53,527 bases of DNA from Tetmemena sp. SeJ-2015 (taxonomy: Eukaryota; Ciliophora; Spirotrichea; Sporadotrichida; Oxytrichidae). A program made the position numbers and the translations under genes. Below are positions 12,501-21,721 of the stretch, piece after piece; within the stretch, counting starts at the first letter, position 1, and the number at the start of each line of letters is the position of its first letter. The stretch is taken from positions 1-53,527 of the forward strand of contig JAJKFJ010022620.1 of NCBI GenBank assembly GCA_027382625.1. The letters are read 5' to 3'. The notes below the pieces were generated by a model. The model did not search any database. It was not told the origin of the DNA and saw nothing but the letters and a program-made list of their open reading frames with translations.

Positions 12501-12978
12501 TGAGGAGCGGAAGTGCCACTGCTAGAGATAATAGCAGGGTCTAGCAGGGCAGGGTTTGGCTTCTCAATAATCTTGAAATCTTGAATGTGGTCCACCTTAA
12601 ACCTAGCCTCTTGAATATCTTGCTCAGAGGGTGCAATCTCATTCTGCCCCTTCCTTCTGCCTTCAGTGCCATAGCTCTTTACACTCATGAGAGTCATGAC
12701 CTTGTTGACAGGGTCTATTTCCTTGAGGACTCCTTCGTAGCGGATAAGGGCAATGGTTAATATTTACAACTTGCTGCCCAGGATGTTCTAAGACTGAAGT
12801 CCTCCACTAGGAGGGACTGTGGAGTTAGTAGCAGTAGGAGCGGGTATAGGTTAGTTCTGAGCTTAATTTTAGTTGGCTTGCTAATTTGAATTTGCAGGTG
12901 GCTGATTCAGGACAGCTTGAGTGTTGGGTGCTGCACTATTTTCTTGGGGTTAGCTCTTTTGAGCGGTTGCTGTCCTAA
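6599..12978 (-). CDS. LSM14/Scd6-like RNA-binding protein, left copy, split by a transposon
   Basis: The LSm-type block at 12422-12697 (minus) is identical in protein to the right copy. The FDF, FFD and TFG segments follow at about 11870-12130. The RGG-repeat region begins near 11810, is broken by the transposon at 7121-11575, and resumes at about 7120-6610. It ends at a TGA complement at 6599-6601. The three IESs of the right copy (GAGGTA, TGAAC and GGTT pointers) are recognisable here too. The ATG of the right copy is not preserved at the matching place near 12978. From 6600 to 11870 the reading frame is destroyed by extra G and C bases. It may be a degraded copy or a badly sequenced allele. 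Confidence 0.6.
7240..8215 (+). pseudogene. TBE-type transposase remnant (42 kDa ORF)
   Basis: This aligns along its length with the intact transposase at 46032-47069. The stretch around 7737-8000 matches the middle of the catalytic domain. The frame at 7987-8208 retains EKVFSRVKGHYKAKGLARKE, the equivalent of the segment around the third catalytic acid. The frame is broken many times by single-base insertions in C and G runs, so it is not translatable as given. Whether these are true mutations or sequencing errors cannot be settled from the sequence. Confidence 0.65.
8590..9220 (-). pseudogene. TBE 22 kDa ORF remnant
   Basis: The remnant matches the minus-strand ORF at 47336-47904. The corresponding start CAT is at 9218-9220, the middle (CCTAAGGAAAGGGGGAGG near 9015) aligns with the part encoding the RFLRD segment, and the C-terminal KLDTIEVTP lies near 8700. 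Frame breaks are numerous. The function of the family member is not known. Confidence 0.5.
9530..9640. repeat. GGATGTTTT repeat tract in the left TBE copy
   Basis: Several spaced copies of a TTGGATGTTTT-like unit occur between the 22 kDa and 57 kDa remnants, at the same place as the clearer four-unit repeat at 48180-48292 in the other element. Its retention in both copies points to a conserved non-coding feature of this transposon. Confidence 0.5.
9810..11480 (+). pseudogene. TBE 57 kDa zinc-finger/kinase-like ORF remnant
   Basis: It starts after the TTTTACTATTTAATAGG-like leader shared with 48400-48425 and runs to the right end of the element. Local similarity to the gene at 48424-49965 is visible, but frames are short and broken. 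Assignment rests mainly on position and leader similarity. Confidence 0.4.
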
Positions 12979-13400
12979 AATATTTGAGTTATGGTTGTAG
13001 TGTTAATTCTTATAATGGTGAACTTGTTGTTGTTGTCGAACTGATGTTGATGATGAATAATCTCGAAGATAGTAATCTCAAGTGATGATATTATATGATA
13101 TAAAAGTTACATAGCTATCCTCAAAAGTAGGAGAGAAAGCATTATAATATATATTTGAGTGATAATGATCCCTATTAGGGTAGACAAATTTAATTAAATA
13201 ATTAAAGATTATAATAACTCTAAACCTACTCATTAAAACTACAAATTTAAATTACTAAAATGACAAAACTCTCTACCCTTCAAAAAAGAAGCTCATATAG
13301 ATTTAGATAAACTGCGCTAGCTATCATTCTTTCGATTATAAAAGGGTATAGATTATTTTAAGTGATTATTGCTTTGGGACTTATAAGTAGCTACTCTGCT

Positions 13401-13984
13401 ATGAGCAAAAGCTTGAATGATCAACCGCTTTAAGAGGAGTCAAGAAACTACCACTACTAAAAGTATTAGGAGGATGATGCAGACTACCAATAACTTCTTA
13501 TGCTATTTATTTTCTTGAATCGGATCCTGATTCCATTAAGTTTGAAAGTGCCTCAAACAAGAATAGATAACAGAACTTTACATCTCAGACCGAAGAGTTG
13601 AGGAGGAGCCCTGAAGTTAATCTGAGGAATCTGTCTATCTTCCTTTTCTGCATCCTTCTATTGGTTTTGCTAAACAAGCTAAAAGCTGTCTACTATGACT
13701 AAAATGAGAACAAATGGCAGTCTTTCTTTGGAATGAAGATTACTTCCCTCAAAACGAACGACCAATAAATTTCATATTCATTTATGTGTGTGTTTACTTT
13801 ATAGAGGGAAAGGAGATCGACAGTTTGCAAGCAGAGTAAAAGAGTGATTTTGAGAAACACAAGAAAGACTACACGCAGCAGCAAGTCAGGCGAAATAGTA
13901 AACAGTGAACTCTATAGAGAGAAAATATGGGAACTGAGGGGAGACGCCTATCGAAGATCCCAAACCCAGCCCACTGCAAGATGA
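13401..13984 (+). CDS. Small membrane protein, left copy
   Basis: This mirrors the gene at 14605-15187. It opens with ATG and a Gln/Asn/Tyr-rich polar N-terminus (MSKSLNDQPLQEESRNYH, with TAA/TAG as Gln), then a hydrophobic stretch starting LLMLFIFLNRIL, a polar segment TSQTEELRRSPEVNL, and a strong helix with core IFLFCILLLVLLNKL. A basic/polar C-terminus ending near RSQTQPTAR precedes TGA at 13982-13984. Two or three frame changes are needed here, at different places from those in the right copy, so together the two copies define one continuous protein of about 190 residues. Family unknown. Confidence 0.6.
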
Positions 13985-14188
13985 GGCAGAATATATTATT
14001 GCTTCTTCAGTTAACTTATAACAGTGTGTGTGTGTTCAATGAAGTCACTTTGAATTTACAAATTTATGAACGCTGGAATTAGATGTTGAATGCTGTTTCC
14101 AAGTATACGGTAAAAATTAAATATAAATAATACTTTGCAAAAATACTAAATAGTTAAAATATATACAAACTCATAGTAAAAAGTTGTA

Positions 14189-14299
14189 ATGGATCCTGCT
14201 AAACTGAAAGTGCGACTGGAAGAAAGTCAAAAGGAGTTAGCTAAACTTAAACAGGAGGATGGTGAACACTTCACACTTAATCCAGAAACTGGGAAAGTA
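14189..14299 (+). CDS. First exon of an unidentified gene, cut by the palindrome centre
   Basis: ATG at 14189 opens a charged, helical N-terminus (MDPAKLKVRLEESQKELAK...) reaching a GTAAAT splice-donor-like or IES junction near 14299. The next exon is missing because the inverted repeat turns back at 14342. The first 58 bases are mirrored at 14342-14399 on the minus strand. The gene probably continues on whichever flanking sequence is correct. Product unknown. Confidence 0.45.
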
Positions 14300-14341
14300 A
14301 ATAACATTATTATTGTGTTTTTTAAACATTTAAAAATTAAT
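14247..14341. other. Unique spacer at the centre of the inverted repeat
   Basis: These are 95 bases with no mirror partner. Left-arm sequence continues into it without a break (the exon starting at 14189), while the right arm begins abruptly at GTTTAGC (14342). It is therefore the left arm's natural continuation, with the junction to the right arm at its right edge. Confidence 0.7.
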
Positions 14342-14399
14342 GTTTAGCTAACTCCTTTTGACTTTCTTCCAGTCGCACTTTCAGTTTAGCAGGATCCAT
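14342..14399 (-). CDS. Truncated mirror copy of the exon at 14189
   Basis: ATG at 14399 (minus) reads the same MDPAKLKVRLEESQKELAK start as the left copy and stops matching after the AGCTAAAC bases. Only about 19 codons remain before the junction. Confidence 0.45.
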
Positions 14400-14604
14400 T
14401 ACAACTTTTACTATGAGTTTGTATATATTTTAACTATTTAGTATTTTTGCAAAGTATTATAGTTATTTATATTTAATTTTTACCGTATACTTGGAAACAG
14501 CATTCAACATCTAATTCCAGCGTTCATAAATTTGTAAATTCAAAGTGACTTTATTGCACACACACTCTTATAAGTTAACTGAAGAAGCAATAATATATTC
14601 TGCC

Positions 14605-15187
14605 TCATCTTGCAGTGGGCTGGGTTTGGGACCTTCGATAGGCGTCTCCCCTAAGTTCCCATATTTTCTCTCTATAGAGTTCACTGTTGACTAGTCGCCT
14701 GACTTGCTGCTGCGTGTAGTCTTTCTTGTGTTTCTCAAAATCACTGCTGCTCACTCTGCTTGCAAACTGTCGATCTCCGTTCTCTATAAAGTAAACACAC
14801 ACATAAATGAATCTGAAATTTTATGGTCGTTCGTTTTGAGGGAAGTAATCTTCATTCCAAAGAAAGACTGCCATTTGTTCTCATTTTAGTCATAGTAGAT
14901 AGACTTTAGCTTGTTTAGCAAAACCAATAGAAGGATGCAGAAAAGGAAGATAGACAGATTCCTCAGATTCACTTCGGGGCTCCTCCTCAACTCTTCGGTC
15001 TGAGATGTAAATTCTGTTTCTATTCTAGTGGGAGGCACTTTCAAACTTAATGGAATCAGGATCCGATTCAAGAAAATAAATAGCATAAGAAGTTATTGGT
15101 AGTCTTTGCATCATCCTCCTAATACTTTTAGTAGTGGTAGTTTCTTGACTCCTCTTAAAGCGGTTGATCATTCAAGCTCTTACTCAT
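14605..15187 (-). CDS. Small membrane protein, right copy
   Basis: From about 15086 to the TGA at 14605-14607 the frame is continuous. It holds the hydrophobic helix IFLFCILLLVLLNKLK (about 14890-14960) and a polar C-terminal region with KHKKDYTQQQVRRL and RSQTQPTAR. The upstream ATG at 15187 is joined after a two-base difference from the left copy near 15110. A further hydrophobic run (CIIALGLISSY) lies just upstream of that ATG and could be a signal peptide if translation starts earlier. It looks like a small protein with one or two membrane segments. No family recognised. It is transcribed away from the LSM14 gene. Confidence 0.6.
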
Positions 15188-15606
15188 AGCAGAGTAGCTA
15201 CTTATAAGTCCCAAAGCAATAATACATAAAATAATCTATATTCTTTTATAACCGAAAGAATGATAGCTAGCGCAGTTTATCTAAATCTATATGAGGTTCT
15301 TTTTTGAAGGGTAGAGAGTTTTGTCATTTTAGTAATTTAAATTTGTAGTTTTAATGAGTAGGTTTTGAGTTATTATAATCTTTAATTATTTAATTAAATT
15401 TGTCTACCCTAATAGGGATCATTATCACTCAAATCTATATTTATAATGCTTTCTCTAATACTTTTAAGGATAGCAATGTAGCTTTTATATCTTATAATAT
15501 CATCACTTGATATTACTATCTTCGAGATTATTCATCATCAACATCAGTTCGACAACAACAACAAGTTCACCATTATAAGAATTAACACTACAACCATAAC
15601 TCAAAT

Positions 15607-17437
15607 ATGTCGACAGCAACCGCTCAAAAGAGCTAAACCCAAGAAAATAGCGCAGCACCCAACACTCAAGCTGTCCTGAATCAGCCACCTGCAAATTCAA
15701 ATTAGCAAGCCAACTAAAATTAAGCTCAGAACTAACCTATACCCGCTCCTACTGCTACTACCTCCACAGTCCCCCTAGTGGAGGACTTCAGTCTCAGAAC
15801 ATCCTGGGCAGCAAGTTGTAAATATTAACCATTGCCCTTATCCGCTACGAAGGAGTCCTCAAGGAAATAGACCCTGTCAACAAGGTCATGACTCTCATGA
15901 GTGTCAAGAGCTATGGCACTGAAGGCAGAAGGAAGGGGCAGAATGAGATTGCACCCTCTGAGCAAGATATTCAAGAGGCTAGGTTTAAAGTGGACCACAT
16001 TCAAGATTTCAAGATTATTGAGAAGCCAAACCCAGCCCTGCTAGACCCTGCTATTATCTCTAGCAGTGGCACTTCCGCTCCTCAGAAAGAGAGACCTCCT
16101 AAGGAGGGAGGAGATGTCCACAGCTGGAGGAACAATCAAAACCAAACTAAGAATGAGAACTAACTTCAAAAGAACCCTCAAGCGCAAGCAAATGGAAATC
16201 TTCAGAACTAGAGTGCTAACCCAAGGTAAAATCAAGGCTCTGAAGAATTCTAGCAAGAGAGTCGCAACGCTTAGCACCACGGGGGAGGTGGCTATCAAGG
16301 GCAGCAGTAAAATAATAGAGGCTATCAGCAGCACTCCCAAGGAAGAGGAGGCTACAATAATCAGAGAGGAGGAGGTACCTAGCATTAGGCAAAGAGTTTA
16401 AAATACTATATCATACTCTATCTCTAAGTTAAAAGAGAGGTATCATTGGAGAGTTGCACTAGAATCCTAATGAGCAGCTAAAGGAGTAGCTGAAGGAAAA
16501 CTTTGACTTTGAACAGCACCATTTGAGAGAGCAGGAGGAAGAGAAGAAGTCCAATATTGCTCCTGAACTAATCAGTCTCACATGTATTATTTTCCTAGAT
16601 TGAACAAAGCTCAACTCCTGTTGAGGAAGATCAAAATAAGCCCAAGTATGATAAGACTTCAGGTTTCTTTGACAGCATCTCAAATTCCACTCAAAAGAAG
16701 GCATCTGATATAGATCCCCGCAGCGATATTAGGAAGAAGGATGCAGAGACTTTCGGCGTCTCTTCGGCACAGTATGATTAGAATAACAGAGGCGGATATA
16801 GAGGAGGAAGAGGAGGCCACAGAGGTGGTGGAGGCTACAGAGGTGGAAGAGGAGGCAGAGGCGGCTATGATGGTTATCAATAACGGGGTGGCTATCAAGG
16901 CGGCAGAGGAGGCTATGACGGCTATCAACCAAGAGGGGGCTATTAAGGAGGCTATGATAGATAGGACAATAATGGTGGGGGATATGGAGCAAAAGAAGGT
17001 TTTGATGGATAGCAATACTATCAGAAGCCTTACAGTGCTAACAGAGGTGGCTATAATAACTACGAAGGAGGAAGCAGAGGAGGCTATGATGGCTACTAAG
17101 GCGGAAACAGAGGTGGCTATGAAGGCTACCAAGGAGGAGGCAGAGGTGGCTATGAGGGCTACTCAGGAAGAGGTAGAGGAAACTACGAGGGCTACTAAGG
17201 CGGAGGCCGAGGCGGCTATGAAGGGAATTAAGGAGAAGGTTTTATTAAGAGTATTTATAGACATAAATAATAAATGGTTACCAAAGAGGCGGCTATTCTC
17301 AAGAAGGAGGATACTCGCGCGGTGGCAGAGGAGGCTACAGAGGTGGTGCAAGAGGCAGAGGAGGAGATGGCGAAGCAGGCCGATGTGCAATAGCAAAACC
17401 TTTGAGTTGGTTTTCTCGCTTGATGCCCTTAATCTGA
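15607..17437 (+). CDS. LSM14/Scd6/RAP55-like RNA-binding protein with RGG repeats
   Basis: LSM14-family proteins act in P-bodies and stored mRNPs as translational repressors that bind decapping factors. A Gln/Asn/Pro-rich N-terminus is followed by an LSm domain: ILGSKLQILT, IRYEGVLKEID, VKSYGTEGRR, then IAPSEQDIQEARFKVDHIQD. Next come an RG/Q-rich linker, an FDF box (ENFDFEQHHL, about 16500), an FFD box (SGFFDSISNST, about 16660), a TFG box (AETFGVSSAQYD, about 16755) and many RGGY repeats (16790-17390). Domain order matches the family. Three IESs interrupt it (pointers GAGGTA, TGAAC, GGTT). One base appears missing near 15772, where the left copy has CCTCC. It ends at TGA 17435-17437. The long opposite-strand frames here are shadows of the repeats. 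Confidence 0.85.
16378..16442. other. IES in LSM14, pointer GAGGTA
   Basis: GAGGTA occurs at 16372-16377 and 16437-16442. Removing 65 bp joins GGG...T/ATC in frame and connects the RGG linker to GELHQNPNEQL and the FDF box. The left copy has the same IES with the same pointer. Confidence 0.8.
16569..16605. other. IES in LSM14, pointer TGAAC
   Basis: TGAAC occurs at 16564-16568 and 16601-16605. Excision of 37 bp gives in-frame APEQSSTPVEED. Without excision the frame hits TGA. The same position and pointer are present in the left copy. Confidence 0.85.
17242..17279. other. IES in LSM14 RGG region, pointer GGTT
   Basis: GGTT occurs at 17238-17241 and 17276-17279. Excision of 38 bp (mostly A and T) joins GNQGEG to YQRGGYSQEGG and keeps the repeat pattern in frame. 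Confidence 0.9.
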
Positions 17438-17439
17438 GA

Positions 17440-18329
17440 AGAGCTAATTAATTTAATTTATACTATAGTATAGCTTTCTGAAGATTCTGCACTCTTGCCT
17501 TTCATTATAGTTTGCGAACAATAATTCATATTTGAATGAGTGTTATCTAAACTCTTTGTGAGACTTTGCATTCATGATTTTGATTGGATAATGTATTTTC
17601 TGCGGAAACTTTGACTGCTCTTCTACTTAAGTTAACAAGTTATGGTTCTCTTAGATCTGAAGAATTCTTTTCTCATGCTTTTACTCTTTTGTGAAAGTTG
17701 AGAGGGTTATGATAACCAAGCTGTATTTAAGCTAGTGGTTTTGACTTAATGAGCTTCTTTAGAACTATAGAATAATAAATTTTTAACTTTTCTCTCACAA
17801 ATTTTGAAGAACAAAATCAATTTTGATGCAAAATTTAATTCAAATTTTGATTACATTCTTCTATATCAAAAAGGAAAAATAATCTCTTTTATAAGTTAAA
17901 AAACATATATAAAATTACAAATTTCATAAAGAAATTGCAAGTTTCCTTATTTTTATAACCTTATTATCTATTAAGAGATATGTAACTTCCATAGATATTG
18001 ATCAAACAAAATTATAAATGAGAAATAAATTGTAGCAATTATTCTTTTAAAAATAGATAGGGGTTATCAAAATATTTTGAACACAGATTCTGCAATCTTC
18101 ATTATAAATTTGAAGAATAAAGAAAACAAATTTTGAAATTCCTAATATAGATAAAATTAATTAAATTAAATTCTTTTGATGTATAGTAAGTGAAATAAAA
18201 ACTTGTGATTGATCCTGAGATGGGAGCAATTAATATATAAATAACAGCTTAAGTTTGATTGAAAGTAATAGACCTGAACAGAATATTCACACAATTTCTC
18301 TTCCTTTGATTAAATAATTGACAACATTA
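17440..18329. other. AT-rich intergenic region, right arm
   Basis: No gene is seen between LSM14 and the membrane-protein gene. Sequence mirrors 5085-6598 apart from the element inserted there. A single GTGTGAA site (as TTCACAC) marks the empty insertion site near 18287. Confidence 0.6.
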
Positions 18330-21300
18330 ATGGAATCTATTTTCCCTAGACCCTGGCGTTAGAGGCCCGTTAGGAAAGCTCCTCCTTCTCATAAGTCCTG
18401 CGCAAGCAACGTCAAGTCACAATTCCTATTATACGTTTTTAATAATTAATAATTTAGTACAATTCAAAAGCTTGGACATCTACGGACAGCAAATTAATTT
18501 GACTTACAAGGGAGACGACTCGTTTAAGACTATGCCTGGTTCATTGATTTCTCTGTTGATAATTGTTCTCATTATAGCTTTCTCGATCACGAGAATGCTT
18601 GTACTTTTTCAACGATCTGATCCTAACATTATAGCTGAGAATTATAGTAAAACAGTTTATTGGTTGAAAATAATAAAAGGGATTGCACTTCATCGCAGTT
18701 TAAAAATCTCAAACACCCTATGATAAAATACTTTCTCGATTGTCAATCATGAGTTTCTTCTTTAATTACCTTAGCAGCATTCTTCAGAAGCAAAATATGA
18801 TAAACTCAATCTTCTTTATAATCGTCTACTTTCTTATTTTGTGTCATTTTAACTTTAAAATAAGAGCTCCGACATAAAAGTGGCGTGGAAGTAAAGTTCT
18901 TAAAATTTCATGCAGAAGCAAAAGGCTTAATAATTATTCAAACTGGTGTCACTTCTCTTACCATCCCTAAGTTTTGTATTAATTTATTAATTAAGTTAAT
19001 TTTCGATAAAATTCTCATCTATAGTATTTCTTTTGATTAGTAAGGCGTCATTCCAAAGGGATCTCAATGAAGAAGATCCATACATCCCTCAAGAATACGG
19101 ATTCGACATGTCTTTCGGACTAGGCGTAGATTTAGATCCAAGGTATGGCAAGTACTAAGTGAGAGAAACGCATTACTACTATTCAGATACGCCGCTTAAG
19201 AACGGCACCTTCCCTCGACTGAAAGAGAGAGTATATCTTCCTATCTAAAAATGTGGAAATAATACTTTGAGATACCCCAACTAAGCTGAGGTCTTAAAAT
19301 ACGGCATTGACAAACTCATGTGCTTCTCGTGGTCAAATATCACTCTCCAAGGAGATTTCTACTCCAATGAATTTAAGTACATCGAATTGTCAATAGGATA
19401 AATATCTATCTTATTATCGATATTAAGTTGATTCGCTGTTTAAATACTTCGACTTCCTAAAACTGTGCTCCTAAAGCTTAAATTATATCATTCTTAAATT
19501 TCATTGTTTAAGAAAGCTGAAATCGATGCTTTTTTCTAGAACTTATAATTCAGCGTTCCCTTTGTGAACTAATATTTTGATTTCTCGGACTTCGAAAATC
19601 CAGTGAAGCCCTACATTGACGATTCCTTATTCTGGGATATTGATGTGGGAGTAAATAGGCTGGCCAACTTTTACATTTAGCTGCAAGAATCTCAACTCTA
19701 AGACGACTTGCTTTAGTTGGGTCAAAATTTTAATTAAACTAATGGAAGGTCAGTAAGATGAAGTCGATTTCGCTCAGGTGTCGAATTAGAGGACGTATGA
19801 TGACAACTATGACGACACCACAGGTGAGCTAGTAGTCATCTACCATTATAAATGAATGAATGAATCAATTTTCACCTTTATTTCTACTTGAGATATGACT
19901 ATAGATATGACATCTACAATCGATAGGTGTACTCAATCCTGGTGATGCTGGGAGATATAGGAGGTCTGCAGCAGTCACTGTACTTGATAGGCTTCGTGAT
20001 AATTAGTTTCTTCTCAAGGCGTATCTTTGTGTCTTCTATCCTCAAGCAAATATATCAGATCAAGTTAAAATACTTATTGCTTCTTAATTCTTTATTAATT
20101 AAGTATTGGCAAGATTCGGATAGAAGTGAAGCCCTTAGACAGAAAAGAAGAGAGGAGGAAAAACTTCTTTCACCCGCAAAGATAGATGGAATTATAAGGT
20201 ATAGTTTTTAAAGAGAAGAAGCAGGAGATCTATTGATAAAGGAGTACCCACAGAAGGACTCACCTCTCAGGTTGAAGTTACAGAGTGGGACAATCCATAA
20301 ATCTTTTAAGTGATTTAGAATAGCTTCAAATTGTTTTGAATGTGTCTCCAACAAATCCAATCCACCTTTCATTAGGAAAAACCAAGACAACAACTTCGCC
20401 ATCATAAATAATGTATTATAATCAATTTAGACATCAGAGATATGAAGATTACATTTCATTATATTCTCTATCTCTTTAAATGAAAGTAGTGAAAATAAAC
20501 GGGAGCGAGTAAATACCGCCTTAACAGGAATTACGTGGAGCTAGGACTTTTAACGGCGTGAGGAAGTAGGTATTCGAAGAGGATAGGAATCCAGTCGTTA
20601 CTTCTTTATTTTAAATTCTCCCTATTTAAAGGAAAGTAGGAACCAACGGTATGAGTAACTTCAACAGACTGCAATCACTCAGGAGAACCATGTATATGGA
20701 AATCAAAGCTAGCAAACTGTTATCATGAATATAGGTGCTAAATATTTTAACCTTGAACATCACTCATAATAATATAGAGAGTCCAGACAAAACTATTGAA
20801 TACCTTAATATTCATGTAATCTATATGATTGTAATTTAAAGTTTAAATTTTACTCAGGGCTTAAATAAAATTTTAAGAGTACGAGAGAAAGATTAAATTT
20901 TAAAGTCTTAATAAAAGGTTTTAATCCTGAAATTTGGACCTCAATCCAAAAGGATTTAGATTTCATAATTATTATCTTACTTCATAATAACACTCTGGCA
21001 ACTCAGCACTTGCACGATGAATATATCAAATTCTTTTTTCGTTGTTTAAATGATGAGGGCATATTAGGAAAGAAGGAAGGGAAGAACAGTCGTTTGAACT
21101 CAGCATCTTCCTCCACAACTAAAATTCCTGATTTTATGACGGTTGAAAACGCCCTCAAGTCCCAACCAGAACTCCACGAGAGGGAAATTAACACCATACT
21201 CTTGAATTTGATTAACAGAAGAAGATTCGCATACAGTGGGAGGGACATCTTCAGATACATATTAAACAAACATACATAATAAATATCATTTTATATAATA

Positions 21301-21504
21301 TTTGACTGCATCTGGTGCAAGAAACTAGAACGTATCAGGTACTCAGAAAGGTATAAGAACCACTTCATATTCAAGAAGGGAGAAGAGAAACATATAATCA
21401 TATAATCATAAATAAGGAAATTAAATTAAGAGAAGTTATTAAATGAAGGATATAACTCTAAAATTATAAAGACACTAGTGAAAATATACTACTTTATTTA
21501 ATGA
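18330..21504 (+). CDS. Ciliate-type multi-block transmembrane protein
   Basis: ATG at 18330 opens a basic N-terminus. After the IES at 18426 comes KSLDIYGQQINLTYKGDD and a helix around SLISLLIIVLIIAFSITRM. The soluble middle includes EYGFDMSFGLGVDLDPRYGKYQVR-type sequence (about 19090), CGNNTLRYPN, KYGIDKLMCFSW and QGDFYSNEFKYIEL. A later block (about 19590-19850) has VPFVNQYFDF. The block at 19927-20211 has a helix around LYLIGFVIISFFS and a basic RQKRREEEK segment. The C-terminal blocks run from about 20500, and the TGA is at 21502-21504. The pattern (helix, large Cys/Tyr-rich lumenal part, helix, basic tail) is that of a membrane-protein family I associate with hypotrich genomes; its role is unknown. 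Several IESs or introns remain unresolved. Confidence 0.7.
18426..18465. other. IES in membrane-protein gene, pointer ACAATTC
   Basis: ACAATTC occurs at 18419-18425 and 18459-18465. Removal of 40 bp gives in-frame NVKSQFKSLDIYGQQ. The left copy keeps the pointer, but its IES body has clearly diverged. Confidence 0.9.
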
Positions 21505-21721
21505 TAATTTAATTTTACACTAGGATATTACTTTCCACCACTCTTATTTATTTTCTATTACTCAAAAGCCAAAAATATTTTTTAGATGAGTATATAAAGG
21601 AATTTTCTCCTTTTCTTATCTGAGCAGTGTCCTGAAAATTTAAAAAACTTAAACTTTACAATGATTAAAATTTTTAGAGATTCATAGTTTTAAAAATCTC
21701 TAACTCTAATTTCATAATTAA

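Larger units (their letters stand above)
1075..14246. repeat. Left arm of a giant inverted repeat
   Basis: Coding segments here reappear on the opposite strand at 14342-21510. Examples are 4747-4938 (minus) versus 18472-18663 (plus), identical over 63 residues; 3200-3484 versus 19927-20211, one residue different; and 12422-12697 versus 15888-16163, identical over 91 residues. Mirrored coordinates sum to about 28588 near the centre, 24020 near 6550, 23410 near 4940 and 22590 near 1490. Each step is explained by an insertion in this arm: a TBE-like transposon, the element at 5129 and the element at 2182. Non-coding bases differ more than coding ones, and each arm carries its own indels, so this is not a simple copy of one molecule. 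Confidence 0.9.
14342..21510. repeat. Right arm of the giant inverted repeat
   Basis: This is the mirror of 1075-14246 without the three insertions, hence only about 7.2 kb. Its reading frames are cleaner than those of the left arm, though it also contains indels. One example is the base missing in the C-run near 15772 that shifts the LSM14 frame. Confidence 0.9.

Noticed and set aside
14189..14399. Interpretation of the palindrome as a missed-adapter long-read artefact from one molecule
   Set aside because: The arms differ by a transposon, two further insertions, substitutions and independent indels, so they cannot be the two strands of one molecule. A chimera of two related molecules remains possible and is discussed as a finding.
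16680..17132. Long minus-strand open frame (150 residues) rich in Val, Ile, Ala and Ser
   Set aside because: It is the antisense of the RGG-repeat region of LSM14. Repetitive GGC/TAT codons create open frames on all strands, and it has no independent support.
16741..17451. Plus-strand 236-residue Glu/Ala-rich open frame
   Set aside because: It reads the RGG repeats in the wrong frame. The correct frame uses TAG/TAA as Gln and gives RGGY repeats continuous with the TFG box.
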